Source: Nitrosospira sp. Nsp2 (GTDB taxonomy: Bacteria > Pseudomonadota > Gammaproteobacteria > Burkholderiales > Nitrosomonadaceae). Taken from it: a stretch of 64,000 nucleotides of DNA. The notes under the pieces were generated by a model that was given only the letters and a program-made list of their open reading frames with translations, did not search any database and was not told the origin of the DNA. The position numbers were made by a program, and so were the translations under genes. The DNA is taken from the NCBI RefSeq assembly GCF_003050965.1, contig NZ_QAOU01000008.1:1-64000 (forward strand), given 5' to 3'. This document shows positions 31,569 to 42,682 of the stretch, piece by piece (within the stretch, counting starts at the first letter, position 1; every line of letters starts with the position of its first letter).

Positions 31569-33053
31569 TTACTCGACCTTGCTGTCCAATCCCGCTTCAG
31601 CAATCTCTGCCGCTCGCAACAACGCCTTGGCCTTATTTTTTGTTTCGACCCATTCGCTTTGAGGAACGGAATCGGCAACAATGCCAGCCCCGGCCTGAAC
31701 ATGTAGTGTACCGTCCTTGATAATGCCGGTGCGAATCGCGATGGCGAGATCCATATCGCCGTTAAATCCAAGATAGCCCACGGCACCGGCGTAAATGCCC
31801 CGCTGCGAGACTTCGAGTTCATCGATAATTTCCATTGCCCGTACTTTCGGGGCTCCGCTTACAGTGCCCGCAGGAAATGTCGCACGCAGCACGTCCATTG
31901 CGTTCAGGCCGGGTTTCAGCTTGCCCTCCACGTTCGAAACGATATGCATGACGTGCGAGTAATTCTCGATTTGCATGTTCTCGGTGACTTTAACGGAGCC
32001 GGTCTGCGCAACACGACCGACGTCGTTGCGCCCGAGATCCATCAGCATGACATGTTCCGCCCGTTCTTTTGGATCAGCGAGCAGATCGGCGGCCAGCGCC
32101 GAGTCCTCCTGCATGGTTTTTCCGCGCGGGCGGGTGCCTGCGATGGGCCTTACCGTTACGCTATCGCTCTCCAGACGCACCAGAATCTCGGGCGAGGCGC
32201 CTACCACGTGAAAGTTGCCAAAATGGTAGTAAAACATGTAGGGAGAAGGATTCAAGCTGCGCAGGGCGCGGTACAGTGCCAGCGGCGATGCGCCAAATGA
32301 TTTGCTGGTACGCTGCGAAAGCACAACCTGCATGATATCGCCATCGAAAATATAGCGCTTTGCACGCTCCACTGCCGCGATAAAATCCGCCTCGCTGAAT
32401 TCGGAAACAGCCTCTCCCGGCTTGCCGGGCGCCTCCGCAGGGATGTCTACCGGTTCGCGCAGACTTGCCAGAAGTTGTTTCAAGCGTCCCTTGGCCGCCA
32501 GGTACGAGCCAGCGAGGGCGGGATTCGCATAAACGATAAGGTAGAGCTTGCCGGAAAGGTTATCCACCACTGCAAGTTCTTCAGATAGCAGCAAGGATAT
32601 GTCCGGGGTACCGAGCCCGGCCGGACGTGCCTTTGCATGGGGATGAGCAGCGAGCTTGCGCTCGATATAACGCACAGTATCGTAGGAGAAATAGCCCGCG
32701 AGGCCGCCGCAGAAACGCGGCAAACCCGGATAAGGCGCCACCTTGAAACGTGACAGATAGGATTGAATGAAAGCCAGCGGGTCCTCCGCCTCGATATCTT
32801 GCGCTTCAGCGTCACCGATAAGGCGGATAAGAGTGCCGCAGGCCTCAAGCCGGGTCTTCGCCGGGAGGCCGATAAAGGAGTAGCGTCCAAAGCGCTCCCC
32901 GCCCTGCACGGATTCCAGCAAGTATGAATATGGACGATTTGCCAGCTTCAGATAAACCGACAAGGGTGTGTCGAGGTCGGCAAAAGTCTCGAGGACCATC
33001 GGGACACGGTTGTAGCCCTGTGCGGCAAGATCATTGAATTCGATTTCGGTCAT
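31569..33053 (-). CDS. trpE: Anthranilate synthase component I
   Basis: Converts chorismate to anthranilate, using ammonia supplied by the TrpG glutaminase, at the entry of tryptophan synthesis. The 494-residue protein has the chorismate-binding core: [50 protein letters not shown] and [18 protein letters not shown]. It is most likely TrpE rather than PabB, given its place behind rpe-gph as in many Betaproteobacteria. Unusually, no trpG, trpD or trpC follows; the convergent dacB does. Confidence 0.93.
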   Translation of the reverse strand: MTEIEFNDLAAQGYNRVPMVLETFADLDTPLSVYLKLANRPYSYLLESVQGGERFGRYSFIGLPAKTRLEACGTLIRLIGDAEAQDIEAEDPLAFIQSYLSRFKVAPYPGLPRFCGGLAGYFSYDTVRYIERKLAAHPHAKARPAGLGTPDISLLLSEELAVVDNLSGKLYLIVYANPALAGSYLAAKGRLKQLLASLREPVDIPAEAPGKPGEAVSEFSEADFIAAVERAKRYIFDGDIMQVVLSQRTSKSFGASPLALYRALRSLNPSPYMFYYHFGNFHVVGASPEILVRLESDSVTVRPIAGTRPRGKTMQEDSALAADLLADPKERAEHVMLMDLGRNDVGRVAQTGSVKVTENMQIENYSHVMHIVSNVEGKLKPGLNAMDVLRATFPAGTVSGAPKVRAMEIIDELEVSQRGIYAGAVGYLGFNGDMDLAIAIRTGIIKDGTLHVQAGAGIVADSVPQSEWVETKNKAKALLRAAEIAEAGLDSKVE

Positions 33054-33220
33054 GACTCAACTCCGCGATCACAGAAAGAAAGGAAAAATACGCGACGAGG
33101 CGCAGAAACTCGACGTTGGAACCGGCCTGGAGATTCCTAGGCACGCCAACAATCGGAGCGGCGGCGCCAACAGCGCCAGGCTCTAGGCACGTATTCGATC
33201 ATTTCCGTTGTTTTCGTTGA

Positions 33221-33979
33221 TCATGACAATTTCTGGATCAGCCTTGTTGCTTCGAATAACGAAGGGACGATAGCGTCGCAATCGAGTTCGCGCACGTCTC
33301 GTCCTTCATTATATCCGTACGGTACGCAGAAGACGCAGCAGCCCGCCGCGCGCGCCGCCTGCGCATCGTTAAGCGAGTCGCCGATCAGCAGCATCTCGCT
33401 CGGCTGAATACCAAAGTGCGTACAGGCATGCAGAAGGGGCATAGGATCAGGCTTCTTCCGGGGCAGACTATCCCCTGCAAGGACAATATCGAAAAAATCC
33501 AGCAGGCCGGTAGCACGAAGCAGCGGCGTGGTAAAAGCCTCAGCCTTGTTGGTAACACAGGCCAGCTGAAAAGCACCCTCACGCAGGATGTTCAATCCTT
33601 CCAATACGCCGGGATAGGGCCGCGTGCTCATGCACAGCGTTTTGGCATAGTTGCGCTCGTACAGTGGCATCGCTTTGTCCAACAGGTCGGCATCTGGCTC
33701 TCCATCCAGGGTCCCGGTAAGCGAGCGCTTTACCAGCTTTTGGATGCCTTTCCCGATGTACGATTTTATGGTTTCGAGCGGAAGCTCCGCCTTGCCGAGT
33801 TCCCTTAGCATCATGTTCGCCGCGGCAGCCAGATCCCCCGCGGTGTCTAAAAGGGTTCCGTCCAGATCAACCATCACAGCCTTGACGGAAATGGGAAATT
33901 TTATTTCAACCGCAGAGGTATCGGTCGTGGGGGAAAAGCTCTTGTTCAAGTTTAGTGGTCTCGGATAAATATCAATCAT
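33221..33979 (-). CDS. gph: Phosphoglycolate phosphatase
   Basis: HAD-superfamily phosphatase removing 2-phosphoglycolate, made by Rubisco oxygenation or from DNA-end repair. I prefer the ATG at 33979 (252 residues). The frame is open 90 bases upstream, but that part is low-quality coding, and even the first 35 residues of my choice precede the domain. The nucleophile motif is VMVDLDGTLLDTAGD (about residue 36), with ACVTNKAEAF as motif II and GDSLPRKKPDPMPLL and LIGDSLNDAQAARAAG as motifs III and IV. It lies between rpe and trpE, a standard order. Confidence 0.93.
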   Translation of the reverse strand: MIDIYPRPLNLNKSFSPTTDTSAVEIKFPISVKAVMVDLDGTLLDTAGDLAAAANMMLRELGKAELPLETIKSYIGKGIQKLVKRSLTGTLDGEPDADLLDKAMPLYERNYAKTLCMSTRPYPGVLEGLNILREGAFQLACVTNKAEAFTTPLLRATGLLDFFDIVLAGDSLPRKKPDPMPLLHACTHFGIQPSEMLLIGDSLNDAQAARAAGCCVFCVPYGYNEGRDVRELDCDAIVPSLFEATRLIQKLS

Positions 33980-34183
33980 ATGACAGCACGCCCGTCCGAA
34001 GCGACGGGATTTTTCGGGATGCTGCGGAACCGTCCGCTCACCACAACAGCGCCTTGCACTGCCCTGCAATAATCAGCCCGGCGAATTCCTTCCGAATGGA
34101 TAGGGCAAGCCGGGCACCTCACGTAGCAAACGCTTGAGCCGAGTTAGGCTCTTATGCCTCGTGCCCGATCAAGCTCAGCCAAT

Positions 34184-34867
34184 TCAGACTTTAGCCAACT
34201 CTGCCCGGAGTGCGCCCACGACTGTATCATAACGATGTGGGTCACTGTCCCGGCCCGCGCCGTAAATCGCGGAACCAGCAACGAAAGTATCTGCGCCTGC
34301 ACGCGCAATTTCCGCGATGTTGTCCACTTTTACGCCGCCATCAATCTCGAGAAGAACCTTCCTGCCGCTTTCGTCTATGCGCTTGCGTACCGCCCTGAGT
34401 TTCGCCAACGCTTCGGGGATAAACTTCTGGCCGCCGAAACCGGGATTTACAGACATGATCAGCACCAGGTCCAGCTTATCCAGTACGTGGTCCAGGTAAT
34501 TCAAGGGAGTGGCAGGGTTGAACACGAGGCCCGCTTGGCATCCTTGCTCCTTGATGAGCCCAATCGTGCGGTCGATATGGTTGGATGCCTCCGGGTGAAA
34601 GGAAATAATATTGGCTCCCGCCTTGGCGAAGTCCGGAACAATACGATCCACCGGCTCAACCATCAAATGCACGTCGATAACTGCATCCGTCAACGGTCGG
34701 ATTGCCTCGCAGACCAGCGGCCCAATGGTCAGATTGGGCACATAGTGGTTATCCATCACATCAAAGTGAATGAAATCCGCACCTGAATCGATGACAGCGG
34801 TGATCTCCTCGCCTAACTTGGCAAAGTTTGCAGAGAGAATACTCGGGGCGATGCGATAGTTAGCCAT
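34184..34867 (-). CDS. rpe: Ribulose-phosphate 3-epimerase
   Basis: Interconverts ribulose 5-phosphate and xylulose 5-phosphate in the pentose phosphate and Calvin cycles. A 227-residue TIM barrel beginning [20 protein letters not shown]. Signatures include [19 protein letters not shown] (metal-binding His and Asp), DVHLMVEP, and [17 protein letters not shown]. The ATG at 34867 is preferred because AAAGG stands 9 bases before it, whereas the in-frame ATG at 34876 abuts that sequence. First gene of the rpe-gph-trpE set; apaG is divergent. Confidence 0.96.
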   Translation of the reverse strand: MANYRIAPSILSANFAKLGEEITAVIDSGADFIHFDVMDNHYVPNLTIGPLVCEAIRPLTDAVIDVHLMVEPVDRIVPDFAKAGANIISFHPEASNHIDRTIGLIKEQGCQAGLVFNPATPLNYLDHVLDKLDLVLIMSVNPGFGGQKFIPEALAKLRAVRKRIDESGRKVLLEIDGGVKVDNIAEIARAGADTFVAGSAIYGAGRDSDPHRYDTVVGALRAELAKV

Positions 34868-35073
34868 GAAGGGCATCCTTTAGTCGAAAATTCGCAATTT
34901 TAACCGCAAATGGCAATCTCGCGTTAACTCGCTCGACAAACGAGTATTTTGCAGGTTTGCCTACATCCACGATGGAGATCCCGTCACCCTGAATACCCCG
35001 CCGTTCGGCCTTTTCAACTTATTTTGTCGGAACCACCCTTGCCGTGAGGCAAAAAATAGTGTGCAATGTAGCT

Positions 35074-35457
35074 ATGGATGAAGGAAAAAAGTACGAAATT
35101 ATTGTCAAGGTTCAAACCACATATCTTCCGGAACAGTCGGACGAGGCGCTCGATCGTTATGTTTTTGCCTATACCATCGTCCTCTCCAACACCGGCACCG
35201 TTCCGGCGCAGCTCATCAGCCGTCACTGGATTATTGCGGATGGAAGCGGCGGCGTGCAGGAGGTACGCGGACTGGGAGTGGTGGGAGAACAACCCCTGTT
35301 GAAACCGGGCGACAGCTACGAATACACCAGCGGCACTGCTATTTCCACACCGGTTGGATCCATGAAGGGCAGTTACCAGATGGTCGCTGAAGACGGCCTC
35401 CGTTTCGACGCATCCATTCCAGAGTTTATCCTGAGCGTTCCCCGAGTGTTACATTAG
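35074..35457 (+). CDS. apaG: ApaG domain protein (Co2+/Mg2+ efflux protein family)
   Basis: A stand-alone ApaG/DUF525 beta-sandwich protein of 127 residues; its biochemical role is not settled, mutants elsewhere affecting metal tolerance and Ap4A metabolism. The chosen start reads MDEGKKYEIIVKVQTTYLPE, and the family core YVFAYTIVLSNTG, SRHWIIADGSGGVQEVRG, GVVGEQPLLKPGDSYEYTSG and MKGSYQM follows. The frame is open 30 bases upstream. It faces away from rpe, the usual betaproteobacterial arrangement, and converges on der. Confidence 0.93.
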   Translation: MDEGKKYEIIVKVQTTYLPEQSDEALDRYVFAYTIVLSNTGTVPAQLISRHWIIADGSGGVQEVRGLGVVGEQPLLKPGDSYEYTSGTAISTPVGSMKGSYQMVAEDGLRFDASIPEFILSVPRVLH

Positions 35458-35540
35458 GGCGCTTCCTTCTCGCCCTTTCCGCCTTTCTTTTGTATCCCGT
35501 TAACAACGATACTGCCGCTGGCGCTTGCGCCATCCCAATC

Positions 35541-36941
35541 TCAGCTATAATGCTTTCTTCCGTATCTGCGACGGCGGTGCGCCTGTTTTGCGTCGGCCTC
35601 GCTTAAAGGAGCAGGCCGCTTCCCGGCAAAAGGATTCCGGCCCGTTTTAAACTCCACCCGCAAAGGCGTCCCTTCCAGCTGGAAAGTTTCGCGAAACATA
35701 TTTTCGAGATACCGCTGATAGGTCTCCGGCACCTGATCCAGGGCGCTGCCATGGATTATGATCAATGGCGGATTGGAACCGCCCTGGTGGGCATAGCGCA
35801 ATTTCGGCCGCGAGGCGCCACTGCGCGGCGGAGGTTGCTTCTCTACCGCTGCAATCAGTGCCCGGGTGAGCTTGGGGGTCGGTAAATGCGCCATCGCGGC
35901 GTTGTAGGCTGCGTTTATTGATGGCAACAGGCCTCTTATGCCGCTACCAAGCAGCGCGGAAATATAGTGAAATTTTGCGAAACTCATCAGAAAGGGCAGT
36001 TTCCGGGCTATGCTGGTCTTGATCACGTCACGTTGATGATTGTCCAGGCCGTCCCACTTGTTAATCGCCACCACCAGCGCACGACCCGTCTCAAGGATGA
36101 ATCCGGCGATGTGCGCGTCCTGATCCGATATCTCGCTGCTCGCATCCAGCACCAGTATTACGACATTCGCGTCTTCCACTGATTGCAGCGTTTTAACTAC
36201 CGAAAACTTCTCCACCGTTTCGAGCACCTTCCCGCGCCGACGCAAACCAGCGGTATCAATCAGGGTATACCTGCGGCCGTTGCGTTCGAAATCGATATAA
36301 ATGCTGCTGCGAGTGGTCCCAGGCTGATCAAAAGCGATAACGCGATCCTCGCCCAGCAAGGTATTCACGAGCGTTGATTTGCCAACGTTCGGGCGTCCGA
36401 CAATGGCTATTTTCGGCTGCTCCTCCTGTTTTTCGGCTTCCTGCTCCTGAGGAAAATCAAGTAGGGCCAACTCGACCAGTTCACTGACGTTATCGCCGTG
36501 CTCGGCTGAAATTGCGCAGGGCTGCCCCAGTCCAAGTTCGTGAAATTCAGCAGTAACGACGGAGGATGACATGCCTTCCGTCTTGTTCACCACCAAAAGT
36601 ATTCCGCGCCCGGTTTTACGCAGTTGCTCCCCTATGATTCTGTCTTGTGGAGTCAAACCGGTCCTGCCATCAACAATGAAAAGGACCAGGTCGGCCTCGT
36701 CGATCGCCTGTCGTGTCTGCTTGGCCATTTCATGCAATATGCCCTCGGTGGCCATGGGTTCGAAACCGCCTGTATCCACCACCAGGTAGGGCTTTTCGCC
36801 CAGCCTGCCGTGACCGTAATGACGGTCTCGCGTCAGACCGGGAATATTCGCGACGATCGCGTCGCGGCTGCGCGTCAGGCGGTTAAAAAGTGTCGATTTC
36901 CCGACATTGGGCCGCCCGACCAGAACAAGGGTAGGTTTCAT
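35541..36941 (-). CDS. der: Ribosome biogenesis GTPase Der (EngA)
   Basis: Essential GTPase for maturation of the 50S subunit, unique in having two tandem G domains. The 466-residue protein shows [17 protein letters not shown] at residue 8 and a second [17 protein letters not shown] near residue 182. DTGGF and DTAGLRRRG are the G3 motifs, NKTEG and NKWDG the G4 motifs. A KH-like C-terminal domain and a basic tail ([15 protein letters not shown]) follow. It is the last gene of a long operon; hfq, which often follows, is absent and apaG converges instead. Confidence 0.97.
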   Translation of the reverse strand: MKPTLVLVGRPNVGKSTLFNRLTRSRDAIVANIPGLTRDRHYGHGRLGEKPYLVVDTGGFEPMATEGILHEMAKQTRQAIDEADLVLFIVDGRTGLTPQDRIIGEQLRKTGRGILLVVNKTEGMSSSVVTAEFHELGLGQPCAISAEHGDNVSELVELALLDFPQEQEAEKQEEQPKIAIVGRPNVGKSTLVNTLLGEDRVIAFDQPGTTRSSIYIDFERNGRRYTLIDTAGLRRRGKVLETVEKFSVVKTLQSVEDANVVILVLDASSEISDQDAHIAGFILETGRALVVAINKWDGLDNHQRDVIKTSIARKLPFLMSFAKFHYISALLGSGIRGLLPSINAAYNAAMAHLPTPKLTRALIAAVEKQPPPRSGASRPKLRYAHQGGSNPPLIIIHGSALDQVPETYQRYLENMFRETFQLEGTPLRVEFKTGRNPFAGKRPAPLSEADAKQAHRRRRYGRKHYS

Positions 36942-37032
36942 GGTTCAGGCTATGCTGAAGACTAAAATACTCAAGAGGAGAAAAAGTAAACCGTCCGCGT
37001 TAAACGCGGTTGAATGACTGGCGGTCAGCGGT

Positions 37033-38262
37033 CTACAGCCCGAATGCGAAGATACCGCCTTTCCTGGTTTGAACCGCGAAGCCGTTCGGCAGAGATACCG
37101 GTCGGGTAACAATCGGACTGTCGTCACTGGCAGAGCGCGAAATCATGTCGCCGTTCTCACTCTTTATGACATTAACGTGCCCTTGGGAATCCCCGACTAC
37201 AATATGATTCCCTTGAAGAAGAGGCGGAGACAATTTCATGCCGTTAAGCAGCTCCTGTTTCCAGATCGAAGTGCCATCCCGTTTGTCATAGGCCGAGATA
37301 CTGCCGCGATTCTCGCTGACATAAACATAATTATTGTCCATGGCGAGACCTGCATTGCTCGATACATCCTTCGCCCAGAGCTGGTTACCCGTACCAATTT
37401 CAAAGCAGGCGACCCGCCCCTGATAGGCGACAGCGCATACCTGCTGTTCATCGATCATCGGCGGACTGGTGATATCGGCAATACGCTCCAGTTCCGTGGC
37501 CCCTCGCGGCCTTGCTACCACCGCTTCCCAGCCCGCCACACCGTTGGATAAGTTTATTGTTACCAGCTTGCCACCCGCAAAGCCCGAGTATACGGTATCC
37601 CCCGAGATCAGGACACCGGCAAAGTTGCGCACGGTGAGCGATGGGGTGGCACCCTGGTAAACCCACTTGCGTTTGCCGCTGCCGGCTTCCAGGCCAAAAA
37701 TCCGGCCATCCCCGGCTCGAACGACGACCATGCCGCCGGCTGCCTGCGGCGGACTCAGCACCTCGCTGGAGACTTGGGCGGTCCATAAGGGCTTACCATT
37801 TTCCCTGTCGTATGCCAGCACCTCGCCTTTGAAAGTTCCAACCATCAACATGTTTTCCCCGGTGCCGATACCGCCCGAGAGCCGCCCCTTGGTGTCGATC
37901 GTTCCTTCTTCCTTCCCCGATGCCGAATTGAAACGCACAAGACGGCCCTCGGTGGATGCCGCGTAAACCGCACCATTTTCGAATACGGGAAAAAATACCG
38001 CCGCTTGACTCTCTTCCAAAGCGTTGCGCCACAACGGGCGGGCGGGTGGAATCTTTACCAGCTGCGCGGTCTGTTCCGGACTCAACTCAACCTTACCACC
38101 CCCGAAGAGGTCGGTGACACCTGACACATCGATATCTGCAAGGCCGGTTATCACGTCGCGTGCCAATTCGGTAACGCCTGCGCACCCGGATAACGCGAAG
38201 ATCGAAACTCCCAGCACGATATGCTGGCGAATGACGTTAGACACGGGCTTGCCTGATGGCAT
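37033..38262 (-). CDS. bamB: Outer membrane protein assembly factor BamB
   Basis: Lipoprotein of the BAM complex that inserts beta-barrel proteins into the outer membrane. The 409-residue protein has a signal peptide with lipobox (SIFALSGCAGVTE, Cys about residue 27). Repeats of a PQQ-type eight-bladed propeller follow, recognisable by motifs such as GKPLWTAQVSSEV, GSGKRKWVYQG, GNQLWAKDVSS and GTSIWKQELLNG. It stands between yfgM and der in the standard order, 91 bases before der. Confidence 0.95.
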   Translation of the reverse strand: MPSGKPVSNVIRQHIVLGVSIFALSGCAGVTELARDVITGLADIDVSGVTDLFGGGKVELSPEQTAQLVKIPPARPLWRNALEESQAAVFFPVFENGAVYAASTEGRLVRFNSASGKEEGTIDTKGRLSGGIGTGENMLMVGTFKGEVLAYDRENGKPLWTAQVSSEVLSPPQAAGGMVVVRAGDGRIFGLEAGSGKRKWVYQGATPSLTVRNFAGVLISGDTVYSGFAGGKLVTINLSNGVAGWEAVVARPRGATELERIADITSPPMIDEQQVCAVAYQGRVACFEIGTGNQLWAKDVSSNAGLAMDNNYVYVSENRGSISAYDKRDGTSIWKQELLNGMKLSPPLLQGNHIVVGDSQGHVNVIKSENGDMISRSASDDSPIVTRPVSLPNGFAVQTRKGGIFAFGL

Positions 38263-38389
38263 TGTTATTGTTCAAAACAAATAGGTATCGTTACGTTGAT
38301 GGATTTGACTGCATCACTTACTGCCGGAACAGAAGAAGCTGTTTGCCGCCCCTTTCACGCGAGCTTCCCGCGCGCGATTCCAAACCCGG

Positions 38390-39028
38390 TTATTTCGCGT
38401 CGAGCAAAGCGTCGAGCTTCATTTGAACGATATTGAAGTACGTCCCCTTCCCACCCATCTTATCGAGCGCCATTTGATAAGCAACCCGCGCTTCGGGAAT
38501 TCTTCCCGCTGCGGAGAGCACATCACCTTTAAGATCAGCGTAGAGACCGTCAAAAGATGTACCGTGCTTTGTTTCCAATATCCGCAGGGCATCATCGTAT
38601 TTTTTCTCATCCAGCAGGATGCCGGCGAGTCGCAGCCGAGCAAGATTCTTCAGCTCATCTTCCTTCGAATTGTCCAGCACCCACTGCAGCCGGCTCTTTG
38701 CGTTTTGCAAGTCACGCGCGTCGAAGCTCGCTCGTGCCGAGATTATCGCTGCCCGCGAGGCATAGCCGCTGCCGGGAAAGCCTTCCATGAGCAACCCCGC
38801 GGCATCGTTGATCTTCTTGGGGTCGCCGCTTGTCTGGAGTTGCAGTAGCGAATCGAATAGTTCCGCCGCCTGCCCGGTTTTTTGACTCTGGTAGTACTTC
38901 CACGCCTGCACGCCCGCGATGCTGGCGGCAAAGACCGCCAAGCCAATGACGATGAGCGTGCCGTATCTTCTCCACCAGGCTTTCAGTTCGTCTATTTTTT
39001 CCTGCTCTTCCAGATCATAAACTGCCAT
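38390..39028 (-). CDS. yfgM: YfgM family tetratricopeptide protein
   Basis: Single-pass inner-membrane protein with a periplasmic TPR-like domain; in E. coli YfgM associates with PpiD and SecYEG. The 212-residue protein begins MAVYDLEEQEKIDELKAWWR, the family signature. A membrane helix TLIVIGLAVFAASIAGVQAW follows, then helical repeats to the C-terminus. It lies 14 bases after hisS and 127 bases before bamB. ppiD is also in this window, so both partners are present. Confidence 0.93.
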   Translation of the reverse strand: MAVYDLEEQEKIDELKAWWRRYGTLIVIGLAVFAASIAGVQAWKYYQSQKTGQAAELFDSLLQLQTSGDPKKINDAAGLLMEGFPGSGYASRAAIISARASFDARDLQNAKSRLQWVLDNSKEDELKNLARLRLAGILLDEKKYDDALRILETKHGTSFDGLYADLKGDVLSAAGRIPEARVAYQMALDKMGGKGTYFNIVQMKLDALLDAK

Positions 39029-39042
39029 TTAGAGTGTCCCCA

Positions 39043-40332
39043 TCAAGAACCTGTTACTCCCGAACCTCTGAGCAAGTCGGCCGCTTCCGCGAGCGCGACT
39101 CTTACCTGTTCGGCTGCTTCGCGCAGGGGCTTGATGCTTATCTCGCCCGCTTGCACTTCCTCATCGCCTATAATGACTGCAAAACGTGCCCCACTGGCAT
39201 CTGCTTTTTTCATCTGCGCCTTGAAGCTGCCGGTGCCGCAATGGAGAATTGCCTGCAACCCTCTTTCCCGCAGATGCCTCACGGTTTTCCAGGCGAAGCC
39301 ATCCGCAGCCTCGCCCTGATGCACTACATAGGCATCGGGCACAGGACCCGGTATATTTATGCCGCTTTCCGCCATCAACGCCAGCACTCTTTCAATGCCC
39401 ATGGCAAAACCGCAAGCGGGGGCCGCTGATCCCTTCCCGCCGCCGATCTGCTCCACCAAGCCGTCATAGCGGCCGCCGGCGCATATCGTACCTTGCGCGC
39501 CGAGCCTGCCGGTGATCCATTCAAATACGGTGCGGTTGTAATAATCCAGTCCCCTCACCAAGCGCGGGTTGATCTCAAAGTCTATCCCCTGATTGCGCAG
39601 GATTTTCTGCAATCCCTCGAAATGCGCGAGGGAATCCTCGTCCAGATCATCGAGTAACCGCGGTGCTCCATCGATGATCTCGCTCATTTCAGGATTCTTG
39701 CTGTCCAGTATTCGTAACGGGTTGCTGTGCAATCGCCTGGAGGCATCGTCATCAAGCTTGCCCAGATGGCGCTCCAGATACTCAATCAACCGGTGTCGAT
39801 GCACTGCACGGGACGCGGTGCTGCCAAGTGTGCCGATCTCAAGGCGCACATCAGAGATACCCAATCTTCTCCATAACTCCGAACACATAATAATGAGTTC
39901 GGCATCGATATCCGGGCCTGCGTAACCCAGCGCTTCGACCCCTACCTGATGGAATTGACGGTAACGTCCTTTTTGCGGCCGCTCATGACGAAACATAGGT
40001 CCGGAATAATACAATCGTTGGGGGCCGGCATAGAGCAGGTTATGTTCCAGAACCGCACGTACGCAGGACGCGGTTCCTTCTGGACGCAACGTCAGGCTGT
40101 CGCCATTGAGATGGTCCAGAAAGCTATACATCTCCTTCTCGACGATGTCGGTCACCGCACCGATCGAACGTACGAACAGGTCGGTCTGTTCGACTATTGG
40201 CATGCGGATATTACGGTAACCGTAAGCCCCCATGGAGTCGCGGACAACCTGCTCGAAGAACTCCCAAAGGTATATCTGGTCAGGCAGGACGTCGTTCATC
40301 CCGCGGATGGCTTGAATCCCCCTAGTGGACAT
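39043..40332 (-). CDS. hisS: Histidine--tRNA ligase
   Basis: Class II aminoacyl-tRNA synthetase charging tRNA-His. The 429-residue protein has motif 1 region [13 protein letters not shown], motif 2 [12 protein letters not shown] followed by [20 protein letters not shown], the HisRS signatures [15 protein letters not shown] and [14 protein letters not shown], and motif 3 [12 protein letters not shown]. The anticodon-binding domain follows. Its start overlaps the end of ispG by 11 bases, indicating coupling. Confidence 0.97.
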   Translation of the reverse strand: MSTRGIQAIRGMNDVLPDQIYLWEFFEQVVRDSMGAYGYRNIRMPIVEQTDLFVRSIGAVTDIVEKEMYSFLDHLNGDSLTLRPEGTASCVRAVLEHNLLYAGPQRLYYSGPMFRHERPQKGRYRQFHQVGVEALGYAGPDIDAELIIMCSELWRRLGISDVRLEIGTLGSTASRAVHRHRLIEYLERHLGKLDDDASRRLHSNPLRILDSKNPEMSEIIDGAPRLLDDLDEDSLAHFEGLQKILRNQGIDFEINPRLVRGLDYYNRTVFEWITGRLGAQGTICAGGRYDGLVEQIGGGKGSAAPACGFAMGIERVLALMAESGINIPGPVPDAYVVHQGEAADGFAWKTVRHLRERGLQAILHCGTGSFKAQMKKADASGARFAVIIGDEEVQAGEISIKPLREAAEQVRVALAEAADLLRGSGVTGS

Positions 40333-41572
40333 TACCTGCTTTCTTCGGGTACTTCATTTGCACGTATTCATCGACTATCTGGCGAAACTCTCCGGCGATG
40401 TTGTCGCCTTTCAGCGTCACCGATTTTTGCCCATCCACGTACACCGGCGCCACCGGCCGCTCGCCAGACCCGGGAAGACTGATCCCGATGTTGGCGTGCT
40501 TGCTTTCACCCGGGCCGTTGACCACGCAGCCCATCACCGCCAGGGTCATATTCTCCACCCCATCATACTCCTCGCGCCATACCAGCATCTGGTTGCGAAC
40601 ATAACCCTGAATGCTCTCCGCCAACTCCTGAAAATATGTACTGGTGGTACGCCCACAGCCGGGACAGGCGGCCACCAGGGGCACAAAGGCGCGCAGCCCG
40701 GTAGTTTGCAGGATCTCCTGCGCGACGATCACCTCACGCGAACGGTCGCCGCCCGGCTCGGGTGTCAGCGATATGCGAATGGTATCGCCGATTCCATCGA
40801 GCAGCAGCACCGACAGCGCAGCGGTAGATGCCACGATTCCTTTTGATCCCATCCCCGCTTCTGTCAATCCGAGATGCAGGGCATAATCGCACCGCGCAGC
40901 AAGGTCGCGGTAAACTGCGATCAGATCCCTTACGCCGCTCATCTTGCAGGATAATATGATCTTGTCGCGGCCCAACCCGATCTCCTCGGCTCTCGCTGCG
41001 CTTTGCAGCGCGGAGGTGATCAATGCTTCATGCATAACCACTGACGCCTCCTTGGGGTCGCCTGAGCGCGCGTTCTCATCCATCATCCTGGCCAGCAACT
41101 CCGGATCGAGGCTACCCCAGTTGACCCCGATACGCACCGGCTTGTCATATTTGCAGGCGGTCTCGATCAAGATGGAGAACTGCTCATCGCGTTTCCTCCC
41201 ATGACCCACATTACCGGGATTGATTCGGTATTTGGCCAGCGCCCTCGCGCAATCGGGATATTCCGTCACCAGCTTGTGACCGTTGAAGTGAAAGTCGCCT
41301 ATCAGGGGCACATGACAGCCCATGTCATCAAGCCGCGCCCGTATCGCAGGCACTGCTTTGGCTGCCGCGGGGGTATTGACGGTAATCCGCACCAGTTCCG
41401 ATCCGGCACGCGAGAGTTGGGCCACTTGCGTTGCCGTGGAAATTTCGTCTTCCGTATCGGTATTGGTCATGGACTGAACCACTACCGGGGCGCCGCCCCC
41501 GATCGTTATGGTATCGACGCGCACGCCGACACTGTTGCGGCGGGGCGGAAAAATATCTTGTGACTTAATCAT
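40322..41572 (-). CDS. ispG: 4-hydroxy-3-methylbut-2-enyl diphosphate synthase (GcpE)
   Basis: [4Fe-4S] enzyme of the methylerythritol phosphate isoprenoid pathway, making HMBPP from the cyclic diphosphate. The 416-residue protein contains [19 protein letters not shown] and GVNWGSLD segments of the TIM-barrel domain. The cluster cysteines are in [10 protein letters not shown] (about residue 300) and [17 protein letters not shown]. Isoprenoid supply links functionally to hpnD elsewhere in the window. It sits between rodZ and hisS. Confidence 0.97.
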   Translation of the reverse strand: MIKSQDIFPPRRNSVGVRVDTITIGGGAPVVVQSMTNTDTEDEISTATQVAQLSRAGSELVRITVNTPAAAKAVPAIRARLDDMGCHVPLIGDFHFNGHKLVTEYPDCARALAKYRINPGNVGHGRKRDEQFSILIETACKYDKPVRIGVNWGSLDPELLARMMDENARSGDPKEASVVMHEALITSALQSAARAEEIGLGRDKIILSCKMSGVRDLIAVYRDLAARCDYALHLGLTEAGMGSKGIVASTAALSVLLLDGIGDTIRISLTPEPGGDRSREVIVAQEILQTTGLRAFVPLVAACPGCGRTTSTYFQELAESIQGYVRNQMLVWREEYDGVENMTLAVMGCVVNGPGESKHANIGISLPGSGERPVAPVYVDGQKSVTLKGDNIAGEFRQIVDEYVQMKYPKKAGNVH

Positions 41573-41604
41573 GATAAGTATGAAAATCCGTAAATTTAAG
41601 AATC

Positions 41605-42585
41605 CTATTCTAGCGACAGACGTGCAGTTCCCCCATACACGTTGATGTGGGGCGTCAAATCAACCGGGTTGCTATTGTAGACTAGCTTGACCTCGGCAGC
41701 GTTGCCGATCTTCAGAGAGAATGGCGGCGTGCCGCGCAGCACCTGCTCGGTACCCCGGGCATTAACCCGCGACAATAGCAGCCTCCCCTTTCCGTCCCTG
41801 GCTTCAACCCAGGACTCCCCCTCGAATATCAAGCGCACGACACCCGGCCCTTCGTCCGCCAATTCCCGCGAGGGCGCATCAGCCGACCTGGAAGCGGCGG
41901 GTTGCTGGGCGGGTTGCTGGGCCGCTTGCGGCGCCGCCGGCACGACCGGAGAAGACGCAGAACGCACGGGCGGGGGCTGAACATCGGGCTTTGGTTCAGA
42001 CGCGGCAGGCCTGCCGGCAGAAGCCGCGATATCAGCTCCGTCAGCCGTAATTTCCGGGGGCGCCTCGAATAATGACGCGTCTGAAGTTTGCTCCGTCTCC
42101 ACTCTGCTCTCCACATTGCCGCCTGGCGCTTTTTCGATATTCGCCTCGCTGCCGCGGTAAATTTCATACACAAGCAGTAGCAACGCCAGAACGATCGCTA
42201 CCCCGATAATCAGGTTGCGCTTACCGTGGTCCCGATTTGATGGAAAGGGAATTCCCTCGATTGGATACGAAATGGTTTGGGTAGGCGGCGGGGGGGGAAG
42301 GGATTGCTCTAGTCGCTGCAACAACGGCGCCGCATCCATTTGCAGCAGCTTAGCATAGTTGCGCACGAACCCGCGGAGAAATGTGCCGCTTGCAACCTTG
42401 GAGTAGTCGTCCTCTTCCAGTGCTGTAACCTGCCTCACCGATAACCGCAATTGCCGCGCGATATCCTCTATGCTCAAACCGCGTTCCAGCCGCCCGGCAC
42501 GCAATGATTGGCCCGGGCCCGATTCGGTTTGCGCTGGTTTTGGTTCGGCTATTTCGCCGAAGTTGTTATCTTGAGGATCCGTCAT
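41605..42585 (-). CDS. rodZ: RodZ-like cytoskeletal protein (HTH domain, single membrane helix, DUF4115)
   Basis: Bitopic protein of the RodZ family, linking MreB to the cell-wall elongation machinery. I start at 42585 (326 residues), since the frame upstream overlaps rlmN and is not family-like. An N-terminal helix-turn-helix domain ([20 protein letters not shown]) includes [17 protein letters not shown] membrane helix [20 protein letters not shown] lies near residue 145. A Pro/Ala/Gln-rich linker follows, then a C-terminal beta domain ([18 protein letters not shown]). In many Betaproteobacteria pilW precedes it; here rlmN does. Confidence 0.9.
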   Translation of the reverse strand: MTDPQDNNFGEIAEPKPAQTESGPGQSLRAGRLERGLSIEDIARQLRLSVRQVTALEEDDYSKVASGTFLRGFVRNYAKLLQMDAAPLLQRLEQSLPPPPPTQTISYPIEGIPFPSNRDHGKRNLIIGVAIVLALLLLVYEIYRGSEANIEKAPGGNVESRVETEQTSDASLFEAPPEITADGADIAASAGRPAASEPKPDVQPPPVRSASSPVVPAAPQAAQQPAQQPAASRSADAPSRELADEGPGVVRLIFEGESWVEARDGKGRLLLSRVNARGTEQVLRGTPPFSLKIGNAAEVKLVYNSNPVDLTPHINVYGGTARLSLE

Positions 42586-42682
42586 CAGCTGGACACACCA
42601 CTGCCTGGCACAAGTACTTTCATGCCTTCCTGAACCATGCATCCGATTGCCGTTTCCGCCGCAAAATGAGCCATGGTCCGCC

